Origin: JAMBLL01 sp036985935
GTDB taxonomy: Bacteria; Actinomycetota; Acidimicrobiia; Spongiisociales; UBA5794
Assembly (NCBI GenBank): GCA_036985935.1
Contig: BTQP01000042.1
Location: 1 to 12,194 of the forward strand
Length of the DNA: 12,194 nucleotides
Direction of reading: 5' to 3'
This document shows, piece after piece, positions 1 to 6,256 of the stretch. The notes below the pieces were generated by a model. It worked only from the letters and a program-made list of their open reading frames with translations, did no database searches and was not told the DNA's origin. Numbering within the stretch: position 1 is the first letter of the stretch; every line of letters starts with the position of its first letter. A program made the translations under genes and the position numbers.

Positions 1-155
1 AGAATGATGATGCCCACCCACATCACCTTCCTCCCAACTGAGAGGTCATGTCGTCTGAAAAGATCTACGAGTGATGCGGCCCACAGCAGAATCAACGTTG
101 TCGCGATCGCAAAACCAACAAGAACCCCTGCGGTGCCGTCGAGGAGGTCCAACAT
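1..155 (-). CDS. PLDc_N-like small membrane protein, N-terminal part (runs off left edge)
   Basis: The complement strand from an ATG at 153-155 stays open to the window edge and encodes 51 residues beginning MLDLLDGTAG. A hydrophobic segment (about residues 10-30) is followed by a basic, polar stretch reading DLFRRHDLS, and a second hydrophobic segment starts near MWVGII (residues 45-50). This layout resembles the phospholipase D nuclease N-terminal domain (PLDc_N), a two-helix membrane domain common in short actinobacterial proteins. In actinobacteria it usually stands alone without a nuclease domain, and its function is unknown. No in-frame ATG, GTG or TTG occurs upstream as far as about position 240, which supports this start, although no Shine-Dalgarno site is visible. 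It is divergent from the GGDEF-EAL gene. The rest of the gene lies outside the window, so the family call rests on this fragment only. Confidence 0.7.
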   Translation of the reverse strand, partial: MLDLLDGTAGVLVGFAIATTLILLWAASLVDLFRRHDLSVGRKVMWVGIII

Positions 156-209
156 CAGCGGTGGAGGGCGATCTTGTACGTATCCACGGGTGTTCTGGGT
201 CCGAATCTC

Positions 210-221
210 ATATGTGCATAT
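210..221. promoter_or_regulatory. AT-rich palindrome in divergent intergenic region
   Basis: The arms ATATG (210-214) and CATAT (217-221) form a perfect 5-bp inverted repeat with a 2-bp spacer. It lies in the 161-bp gap between the divergent PLDc_N-like gene and the GGDEF-EAL gene. Its position would suit an operator, but a short AT-rich palindrome can arise by chance, and I could not identify a convincing promoter for either gene beside it. Confidence 0.25.
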
Positions 222-316
222 CGTAGCCAGATAGACGGTCGAGATCGTGGCGAATCGCTTCACTCCTGGCATCGTTATGCCGAAGTACCAGTCATGGTGC
301 ACCTGCCCAACTGCTC

Positions 317-1744
317 ATGTTGATCTTCGCCGTCCTCGGAGGATTGATCGTCATTGCGGCTGCGGTGGTCGGCTTCTTGTTTTTCAGGCGCCGAAGCTCG
401 ACGAGACGGCTTGGATACCTCGCTCAGTACGATCAGCTCACGGGTCTCATCAACCGAACTCTTTTCCAGGACAGGCTCAACAGTGCGATCGCTCGTGCGA
501 GACGTGAGGGCGGCCTCGTCACCGTCATGTTCCTCGACATCGATGGGTTCAAAGACGTCAACGATCGGTTCGGGCACTCCATTGGCGACGAATTGCTGCG
601 ACAGATCTCTTCGCGCCTCGTTGCATGTCTGAGAGAGACGGACACCGTCGCCCGCCTAGGAGGCGACGAGTTCACGGTCGTCCTCGAGGGAGGTCAGCGG
701 GTCGAGGACGCAGGGCAGGTTGCGACCAAGATCCTCAAGACGATCGGCACCCCGTATCAGATCGGACACAGGGAAGTCGTCGTCACGACCTCGATCGGTA
801 TCGCTGTCTACCCGCTCGACGGCGACACGTACCAGGATCTCATCAAAGGCGCAGACACCGCCATGTACCAGTCCAAGGCGGCAGGTCGCAACACGTATCA
901 ATACTTCACGAGGGCACTGAGAGATCGTACTTCTGACCGCCTGGCGATCATGGAGGACCTGCGGACCGCCATCGAGGCGGGGGATCAGCTGAAGATCGAG
1001 TACCAGCCGAAGGTAGACATTGCGCGAGGGGTCGTGGTCGGTCTCGAAGCGCTGGTTCGCTGGGAGCATCCGGAACGTGGCCGGATGATGCCAGGTCAAT
1101 TCGTTCCGCTCGCCGAGGAATCGGACATGATCATTACGATGACCGAATGGATCATCAACGAGGCGTGCCAGGACATGCGGACGTGGATAGACGATGGCAT
1201 GCGACCAATGCGCGTCGCTGTCAACTCATCAGATCGTCTGTTTCGAGATGCGAACCTTGTAGAGATGATCGCCGTAGCACTCGCAGCTGCGGATCTCGAT
1301 CCACGACATCTCGAGATCGAGATCACCGAGCGGACCCTCACTCAGGAGGCCGAACGCGCTGGGAGAGCGATAGAGAGGCTCGCCGACATGGGTGTCAAGG
1401 TTTCGATCGATGACTTTGGAACCGGTTACTCATCGCTGCGCCAGATTCAGAGCCTCCCGATCGGTGCCCTCAAGATCGATGACTCTTTCGTCAGGGACGC
1501 CAACCGCCGCCCGGAGTCTGTTGCAATCGCCGATTCGATCATCTCAATAGCTCGTTGTTTTGACCTCGAGGTCATCGCTGAGGGGGTCGAAACCCAGGAG
1601 GAACTATCAACGATGCGGGCCCTTGGGTGTAACCGTGTTCAGGGGTATCTCGTAGCAAGACCGTTGCCACCGGGCGACGTACTTGCGTTCGTCGAGAGCT
1701 ACGACAAGACATTGTCCTTCCAGCGAGTCGAGACGCAGGAGTAG
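317..1744 (+). CDS. Membrane-anchored GGDEF-EAL cyclic-di-GMP synthase/phosphodiesterase
   Basis: This 475-aa protein makes and/or degrades the second messenger cyclic di-GMP at the cytoplasmic membrane. A single hydrophobic helix (about residues 2-23) followed by RRRSSTRR suggests an N-terminal anchor with the rest in the cytoplasm. The GGDEF domain spans about 37-205, with an intact GGDEF motif at 115-119. An RETD sequence five residues before it fits the RxxD inhibitory I-site. The EAL domain spans about 215-465: the EAL motif starts at E244, EITE is present, DDFGTGYSS starts at D365, and the LKID, AEGVE and QGY motifs follow. Both active sites therefore look complete, so the protein may be bifunctional; the net activity cannot be read from sequence. 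There is no PAS, GAF or periplasmic sensor domain, so its input is unclear. The start is the only ATG/GTG/TTG in frame after a stop at 224-226, but no Shine-Dalgarno site precedes it. Confidence 0.93.
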   Translation: MLIFAVLGGLIVIAAAVVGFLFFRRRSSTRRLGYLAQYDQLTGLINRTLFQDRLNSAIARARREGGLVTVMFLDIDGFKDVNDRFGHSIGDELLRQISSRLVACLRETDTVARLGGDEFTVVLEGGQRVEDAGQVATKILKTIGTPYQIGHREVVVTTSIGIAVYPLDGDTYQDLIKGADTAMYQSKAAGRNTYQYFTRALRDRTSDRLAIMEDLRTAIEAGDQLKIEYQPKVDIARGVVVGLEALVRWEHPERGRMMPGQFVPLAEESDMIITMTEWIINEACQDMRTWIDDGMRPMRVAVNSSDRLFRDANLVEMIAVALAAADLDPRHLEIEITERTLTQEAERAGRAIERLADMGVKVSIDDFGTGYSSLRQIQSLPIGALKIDDSFVRDANRRPESVAIADSIISIARCFDLEVIAEGVETQEELSTMRALGCNRVQGYLVARPLPPGDVLAFVESYDKTLSFQRVETQE

Positions 1745-1814
1745 ACCGTTTCATCGACGTCGCAGGTATCTTTCGGCGACTCCTCTCGACCCACCCAAGT
1801 CCCAAAGGTTCAGA

Positions 1815-3407
1815 ATGCTTCTCGTCCGAAACGTCGCCATCGAGGCCGGTGCACGCACATTGCTCACCGACGTCTCGTTCTCCGTGCAAAAAGGAGACAA
1901 GGTAGGGCTTGTTGGGCCGAACGGCGCAGGCAAAACGACGCTCCTGCGAATGCTCGCGAACCCTGGACAGCCAATTGCCGGCACAGTGACGCGCTCGGGC
2001 TCCATCGGATATCTTGCCCAGGAGGTTCCGCTGACGGAGGTCGACGATGAGTCGGCCCTCGAGCGCATCCTCACCGCGCGAGGCATCGGCGACCTCGAAC
2101 GCAAGATGGAAGCAACCCGACTTGCAATGGAGACCACGACCGCGATGGAGCGGGATCGGCTCATCCACCGCTTTTCACGGCTAGACGACGAATTCTCGTC
2201 GCGTGGCGGGTACGTTGCAAAGGCGGAGGCGAAGCGTTTCGCCGCGGGTCTCGGTATCGGCAAGGAAGAGCTAGACCAACCGGTTGTGTCGATGTCTGGC
2301 GGACAAAGGCGCCGGGTGGAACTCGCTCGGATCCTGTTCGCTGAGAGCGACACACTGATCCTCGACGAGCCAACGAACCATCTCGACCTTGATGCCAAGT
2401 CCTGGCTCATGCAGTTCCTCGCCGAATTCTCGGGCGGAGTGCTGCTCGTGAGCCATGACCTGCCGCTTCTCGACGCCGCAATAACGTCGGTGCTTGCAGC
2501 AGGTGACGGAGGGATCGATCCGTACCGGGGTAACTACACGTTCTACGTCGCTGAGCGAGAACGCAGACACGAGCAGAGGATCGCGACGCGTAAACGACAA
2601 GATGCCGAGATCGCTCGCCTCGAGCAAGGAATCCAGCGATTCAAGGGTTCGACCGCCAAGATGGCGAAACGGGCGAGTTCGTGGGAAACGCGCGTTGGAC
2701 GCATGCAATCCGATCTCGTTGACACTGCTCGTGAAGTTCGTGCGATAAACGTCACTTTCCCCCAGCCGGAACCATCAGGCAAGATTCCTCTTCGCGCCGA
2801 GAATCTCGCAAAGGCATACGGCCACAACGTCGTATTCGTCGACGTGGATGTGATCATCGATCGAGGAGATCGGCTGATCATCATGGGACTCAACGGTGCA
2901 GGAAAGACCACACTGCTTCGGATCCTCGCAGGGGTCGAGACCCCGGATCTCGGCGAGGTCGACATCGGCTACCGCGTTTCGGTCGGCTACTACGCACAGG
3001 AGCACGAGGACATCCATTCCACACGGTCGGTAATCGAACACATGCGAGACGTTTCTGGTCTACCGGATCGTGAGTTACGCGGGATCCTCGGGCTGTTCTT
3101 GCTCGCAGACAAGGTCGACCAGGAGGCTGGCACACTGTCCGGGGGAGAACGAACGAAACTCGCGCTGGCCCGCATTGTCGTTGGTCGCCACAACGTGCTC
3201 CTACTCGACGAACCGACGAACAACCTGGACCCACAAGCCAAAGAAGCGCTGTTGCTTGCGCTTCAACGGTATGAGGGCACCGTGATCCTCGTGAGTCACG
3301 ATGCCGAGTTCGTGGCACAGCTCGAACCGACCAGAGCCATCGTCATGCCCGACGGTGCCGCAGACTACTTCGACGACTCAATGCTGGAACTAGTAGAACT
3401 GGCCTGA
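1815..3407 (+). CDS. ABC-F family ATP-binding protein (no membrane domain)
   Basis: This 530-aa protein has two tandem ABC ATPase domains and no transmembrane segments, the ABC-F arrangement. Characterised ABC-F proteins act on ribosomes as translation factors or antibiotic-protection proteins; the specific role here cannot be assigned. In the first domain the Walker A motif GPNGAGKTT is at 34-42, the signature SGGQ at 161-164 and the catalytic Glu of LDEP at 185. In the second domain Walker A is at 358-366, SGGE at 442-445 and the Walker B Glu at 466. The inter-domain linker (about 225-310) is rich in Arg, Lys and Glu and contains KGSTAKMAKRASSWETR, as expected for the ribosome-contacting linker. 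The ATG at 1815 is preferred because AAAGG lies 6 nt upstream and family homology begins at once (LLVRNVAIE). An upstream in-frame ATG at 1683 would overlap the GGDEF-EAL gene and add low-complexity Arg-rich sequence. Subfamily (EttA, Uup or resistance type) is not determined. Confidence 0.93.
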   Translation: MLLVRNVAIEAGARTLLTDVSFSVQKGDKVGLVGPNGAGKTTLLRMLANPGQPIAGTVTRSGSIGYLAQEVPLTEVDDESALERILTARGIGDLERKMEATRLAMETTTAMERDRLIHRFSRLDDEFSSRGGYVAKAEAKRFAAGLGIGKEELDQPVVSMSGGQRRRVELARILFAESDTLILDEPTNHLDLDAKSWLMQFLAEFSGGVLLVSHDLPLLDAAITSVLAAGDGGIDPYRGNYTFYVAERERRHEQRIATRKRQDAEIARLEQGIQRFKGSTAKMAKRASSWETRVGRMQSDLVDTAREVRAINVTFPQPEPSGKIPLRAENLAKAYGHNVVFVDVDVIIDRGDRLIIMGLNGAGKTTLLRILAGVETPDLGEVDIGYRVSVGYYAQEHEDIHSTRSVIEHMRDVSGLPDRELRGILGLFLLADKVDQEAGTLSGGERTKLALARIVVGRHNVLLLDEPTNNLDPQAKEALLLALQRYEGTVILVSHDAEFVAQLEPTRAIVMPDGAADYFDDSMLELVELA

Positions 3408-3431
3408 CGAACCGCCACCTCTCCGTCCAAA

Positions 3432-3457
3432 TACCAGGTACCAAGTACCAAGTACCG
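3432..3457. repeat. Short heptanucleotide tandem repeat
   Basis: About three and a half tandem 7-bp units occur here: TACCAGG, TACCAAG, TACCAAG and a final partial TACCG. They fill much of the 56-bp gap between the convergent ABC-F gene and the minus-strand membrane-protein gene. The repeat includes GGTACC and GTAC palindromes but no stable long stem with a T-run, so it does not look like a classical terminator. Slipped-strand variation in copy number is plausible for such a repeat. Confidence 0.7.
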
Positions 3458-3463
3458 CTTCCC

Positions 3464-4066
3464 TCATGTCAACGGTTCGGTGCGGCTGACGATCGTTATG
3501 GATCCATCGCTGAGCGTTGCTTCGACGCCCCAGACTTTGAGACTAGATGAGAACTGCACGACGATCTCTGTATCGCTGGCGGATCGAGTTTGTCCGACAT
3601 ACCCTGCTGCGGGTGTTGCCCAGAGAAGTACAAGGTGGCCTTGCGCGACCACGAACGAGGCTCTTCCACCTTCCACGGATGCGATCTTCACCACGGCTTC
3701 AGCGGGTTCGTCGAGATCCCCACCCAGTGGGTCCTGGCCGCTGGAGTCCCCCGCGTCTGCGGTGCTCCCCCCGGTCCCGGCCGGTTCTTTCGGCCGAGGC
3801 TCGACACTTTCGCTCCCTTCGGTGGACTGTCCGGTGGTTGGAACGAGACCGCCGGAGGCTTGGGGCTCGACATTCGCGGACGAGTCCACCTGCACGACAG
3901 GGAGCGCTGCAACCTCAGCGGCAGTGAGCGGTCGCAGCGGGCGGTCAAGGACCTGTCCACCAGCGACAGTCACTGCACCAGAGGCCACCAGTACCGAGCC
4001 AACGACTGCTGCGATCCAGCCGGCGACCAGGAGGAGTCTCTGCCGCATTGTTGCCATACTGCTCAT
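3464..4066 (-). CDS. Membrane-anchored protein of unknown function
   Basis: I do not recognise this 200-aa protein. It has a basic N-terminus, one strong hydrophobic helix (about 11-36) and then a Pro/Gly/Ser/acid-rich low-complexity linker (about 60-122). A compact C-terminal region (about 123-200) looks beta-rich and has no cysteine. The pattern fits a signal-anchored protein with an extracytoplasmic C-terminal domain. Three ATGs lie close together (codons 1, 4 and 7). Codon 4 (start at 4057) has GGGA about 9 nt upstream and is a credible alternative to 4066. The gene is divergent from the response-regulator/kinase pair and shares a 72-bp promoter region with it, so it may be a regulon member or an accessory to the sensor. 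That link is inferred from position only. Plus-strand frames across this region are read as shadows, because only the minus frame gives a coherent membrane-protein layout. Confidence 0.75.
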   Translation of the reverse strand: MSSMATMRQRLLLVAGWIAAVVGSVLVASGAVTVAGGQVLDRPLRPLTAAEVAALPVVQVDSSANVEPQASGGLVPTTGQSTEGSESVEPRPKEPAGTGGSTADAGDSSGQDPLGGDLDEPAEAVVKIASVEGGRASFVVAQGHLVLLWATPAAGYVGQTRSASDTEIVVQFSSSLKVWGVEATLSDGSITIVSRTEPLT

Positions 4067-4089
4067 TCCCGGGTTGTGACGTTTCCAAT

Positions 4090-4118
4090 AGCATATTAAG
4101 GAGTTGCTAAGGCGTCCA
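4090..4118 (-). promoter_or_regulatory. Candidate promoter for the divergent membrane-protein gene
   Basis: On the minus strand TGGACG (complement of 4113-4118) lies 17 bp before TATGCT (complement of 4090-4095). Each hexamer matches the sigma-70-type consensus at four of six positions, and the spacing is ideal. Transcription would begin near 4083, giving a leader of roughly 17-26 nt to the candidate ATGs at 4066 or 4057. This is a prediction from sequence alone. Confidence 0.4.
4096..4114. promoter_or_regulatory. Direct repeat with 11-bp period: candidate OmpR/PhoB-type operator
   Basis: TTAAGGAG (4096-4103) and CTAAGGCG (4107-4114) match at six of eight positions and start 11 bp apart. OmpR/PhoB-family regulators typically bind as head-to-tail dimers to direct repeats with about this period. 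The repeat lies just upstream of a regulator of that family. It overlaps the candidate promoter elements in both directions, so binding there could repress or autoregulate both transcripts. The assignment to this regulator is inferred. Confidence 0.4.
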
Positions 4119-4131
4119 CCTTCTGTTTAAT
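4104..4131 (+). promoter_or_regulatory. Candidate promoter giving a leaderless response-regulator mRNA
   Basis: TTGCTA (4104-4109) and TTTAAT (4126-4131) are separated by 16 bp. The ATG of the response regulator begins at 4139, 7 nt after the second hexamer, so a start site at the usual distance would fall on or beside the start codon. There is no Shine-Dalgarno sequence before the ATG, which agrees with a leaderless transcript, common in actinobacteria. The -10 hexamer lacks the usually conserved A at position 2, which weakens the call. Confidence 0.35.
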
Positions 4132-4138
4132 TGTTGAC

Positions 4139-4819
4139 ATGGCATCAGTTGTGATCATCGAAGACGACCAGCGAATCCGCGAACTCATGGCTCGTGTGCT
4201 CGCCGACAAGGGGTATGAGGTGCAGGGTGCAGCGACAGCGCTCGACGGTCTGCAGCAGATCGTCGCAGCGTCCCCCGACGTTGTCGTACTCGATATGGGA
4301 CTTCCTGATCTTGACGGCGCAGAGCTGTTGAAGATGATCAGAGCTGTAACCGATGTCCCGGTCATCGTTGCTACGGCTCGCGGCGAGGACAGAGATGTGA
4401 TTCGCACTCTCGATGCTGGTGCGGACGACTATCTGGTAAAACCCTTCTCGGTGGAGCAACTGGAGGCTCGCCTCCGAGCCGTGCTGAGGCGCTCGGCAGG
4501 AGAGGGTGCCACCGCCGCCGTCATCGTTGGTGGTCTGCGGGTCGACCCTGGCTCACGAATCGCGTCTCTCGATGGCAGTTCGTTGCAGTTGAGCCCAAAG
4601 GAATTCGATCTGCTGGTCTTCCTCGCTGAGCGCGTCGGCGTCGTTGTGTCGAAACGTCAGCTCATGGCCGAGGTATGGCGCCAACCGTACGGAGGCTCGG
4701 AGAAAACGGTCGATGTGCATATCTCGTGGCTTCGCAAGAAACTTGGCGAGACCGCCGCAGATCCTCGGTATCTCGAAACTGTCTACGGGGTGGGCATCAA
4801 ACTCGTCGACCCTTCATGA
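4139..4819 (+). CDS. OmpR/PhoB-family response regulator
   Basis: This 226-aa protein is a two-component transcription factor. The receiver domain (about 1-120) has the acidic pair after VVIIE (D9, D10), the phospho-acceptor D52 in VVLDMGLPD, the switch Thr (T79) and K101 in the conserved KPF motif. The C-terminal winged-helix DNA-binding domain (about 130-224) ends in the typical EKTVDVHISWLRKKLG recognition region and a YGVGIKL wing. Length and residues are normal for the family. The start codon follows a divergent promoter region and has no Shine-Dalgarno site. The gene overlaps the histidine kinase gene by 4 bp (ATGA), so the two are almost certainly a cognate pair with coupled translation. 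Signal and regulon are unknown; the direct repeat upstream is a possible autoregulatory site. Confidence 0.95.
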   Translation: MASVVIIEDDQRIRELMARVLADKGYEVQGAATALDGLQQIVAASPDVVVLDMGLPDLDGAELLKMIRAVTDVPVIVATARGEDRDVIRTLDAGADDYLVKPFSVEQLEARLRAVLRRSAGEGATAAVIVGGLRVDPGSRIASLDGSSLQLSPKEFDLLVFLAERVGVVVSKRQLMAEVWRQPYGGSEKTVDVHISWLRKKLGETAADPRYLETVYGVGIKLVDPS

Positions 4820-6192
4820 GGAAGCGGCTGGCCTTCTTGAGCCTGGCAGTAGCCTCACTAGTGGTCATCGCTTTCCTGGTACCGGTCGCTTTCCTCATCC
4901 GAAATCAGGCACAGACACGGGCTCTCTCAGCCGCCGAACGCGATGCGCAATCCGTCGCTGCCGCGCTTGCTGTCTCGAGTGTGCCGAACGTCGGGGGAGA
5001 CATCACGCCCGGCCTCGCAGAAACGGTTCTCGATGCCTTCGGAAATCCCGAGGGACTGAGCATCATCTTTTCCGAAACCGAAATAGTCGGTGCCGATGTG
5101 CCCTGGTCGAGCAACATAGAGACGGCCCAGAAGGGTGCAGCTTTCACGGCGAAGACAGAGGGCGGTGCGGAGGTCCTGGTACCGGTATTGCTCCCAGATT
5201 CTCCCGATACGAGCGGTACGGTGGTCGTAAGAGCATTCGTCACGGACGCTGAGCTCACGGCGGGCGTTCCGCTCGCGTGGGCGATGCTGGTCGGCCTCGG
5301 TCTGTTCTTGATCGCAATCGCCATGTTCGCAGCAGACCGCCTCGGACGATCTGTCGTCCGACCCGTGACCGAATTGTCTGATGCGGCTCATCGGTGGGGT
5401 GAGGGTGACCTGGAGGTGAGGGTCGTGCCCGGAGGTCCGGACGAGATAGCTGAGGTCGGTCAAGCGTTCAACACACTCGCGGGTCGACTCGACGCATTGC
5501 TCGCCGCCGAACGAGAGTCGGTTGCTGACCTCTCCCACCGTCTGCGCACACCGTTGACGGCGCTTCGGCTACAGGTCGAGATGTTGTCGAATCCGATGGA
5601 GACCGCACAGTTGAAGGCCGATATCGATGATCTTGAGCGGGCGGTCGATGACTTGATTCAGGCCGCCCGCTCCCGATCGGCTGATGCGCTGCCTGTCGAG
5701 ACAGTTGACCTCGGTGAGGTCGTGAAGCATCGAGCCGGCTTCTGGCGGGTCCTCGCCGAGGAACAGGGGCGAGAAACCTCAGTGCGCGTCGAGGTGGGGG
5801 ATCATCCTGTTCCGCTGCCGCGGTCTGACCTCGGAGCGCTCATCGACGTCTTGGTCGAGAACGTGTTCGCCCATACTCCCGCGGGTGTCGGGTACCGCCT
5901 CGTGGTGCGTAGCCGGGGTGAGGGGGGAAACGCCCTCACTATCTCGGACGACGGGCCCGGATTCGGCGATCTCAGCGTCATGACCAGAGGAAAGAGCGGC
6001 GCCGGCGGCACCGGGCTTGGTCTCGACATCGTCGTGCGGACCGCCGAGCGCACTGGCGGTGGTATGCGGGTCGGCACTTCCGCGACGGGCGGTGCTGAGA
6101 TCGAGATCGCTTTCGGACTCGCACAATCGGACGGTACGCCCCGTTCCGAGACCCGTGAGAAATCCTCTCGGAGTGAGCAAAGCCGAGATTAG
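4816..6192 (+). CDS. Membrane sensor histidine kinase (HAMP, HisKA, HATPase)
   Basis: This 458-aa protein is the sensor partner of the preceding regulator. Transmembrane helix 1 (about 5-27) and helix 2 (about 153-175) flank an extracytoplasmic region of about 125 residues with no domain I recognise. A HAMP linker follows (about 176-228), then the dimerisation/phosphotransfer domain with phospho-acceptor H241 in SHRLRTPLTAL. The ATP-binding domain has N349 (N box), DDGPGFG from D378 (G1) and GTGLG at 398-402 (G2). The ATG at 4816 overlaps the regulator stop codon and directly precedes a typical first membrane helix. An in-frame upstream ATG at 4675 lies deep inside the regulator gene and would add non-hydrophobic sequence, so it is rejected. 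The C-terminal tail after the G2 region is polar and rich in Ser, Arg and Glu. The ligand is not predictable from sequence. Confidence 0.95.
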   Translation: MRKRLAFLSLAVASLVVIAFLVPVAFLIRNQAQTRALSAAERDAQSVAAALAVSSVPNVGGDITPGLAETVLDAFGNPEGLSIIFSETEIVGADVPWSSNIETAQKGAAFTAKTEGGAEVLVPVLLPDSPDTSGTVVVRAFVTDAELTAGVPLAWAMLVGLGLFLIAIAMFAADRLGRSVVRPVTELSDAAHRWGEGDLEVRVVPGGPDEIAEVGQAFNTLAGRLDALLAAERESVADLSHRLRTPLTALRLQVEMLSNPMETAQLKADIDDLERAVDDLIQAARSRSADALPVETVDLGEVVKHRAGFWRVLAEEQGRETSVRVEVGDHPVPLPRSDLGALIDVLVENVFAHTPAGVGYRLVVRSRGEGGNALTISDDGPGFGDLSVMTRGKSGAGGTGLGLDIVVRTAERTGGGMRVGTSATGGAEIEIAFGLAQSDGTPRSETREKSSRSEQSRD

Positions 6193-6256
6193 AGGAGTGA
6201 TGGCGCCGTGAGTGGCAGGAGGTGCCAGAATCGGGGCAGACATCGAGAGAGGATCC

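Noticed and set aside
1683..1814. Upstream in-frame extension of the ABC-F gene to an ATG at 1683
   Set aside because: It would overlap the GGDEF-EAL coding region by 62 bp and add an Arg/Ser-rich segment unlike ABC-F proteins; the ATG at 1815 has a fitting AAAGG site.
1572..2168. 198-aa minus-strand frame across the GGDEF-EAL/ABC-F junction
   Set aside because: It is a shadow of two well-supported genes and shows no recognisable motif.
3480..4099. Long plus-strand frames (about 126-199 aa) over the minus-strand membrane-protein gene
   Set aside because: Their translations are Arg/Ser/Pro-rich with no domain, and the minus frame gives a membrane anchor plus structured C-terminus.
4134..4139. 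Perfect TTGACA as a -35 box at the response regulator start
   Set aside because: No matching -10 hexamer lies 15-19 bp downstream, and such a promoter would start inside the gene.
4675..4815. Upstream in-frame extension of the histidine kinase to an ATG at 4675
   Set aside because: It lies inside the response regulator gene, and the extra residues are polar; the ATG at 4816 gives the usual ATGA overlap and an immediate membrane helix.
4874..5186. CTGGTACCGGT occurring twice in the kinase gene as a repeat element
   Set aside because: Both copies encode LVPV within hydrophobic segments, so the match is explained by similar coding sequence.
6145..6172. Inverted repeat TCCGAGA / TCTCGGA near the end of the kinase gene as a terminator
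   Set aside because: The 7-bp stem has a 14-nt loop, lies inside coding sequence and has no following T-run.
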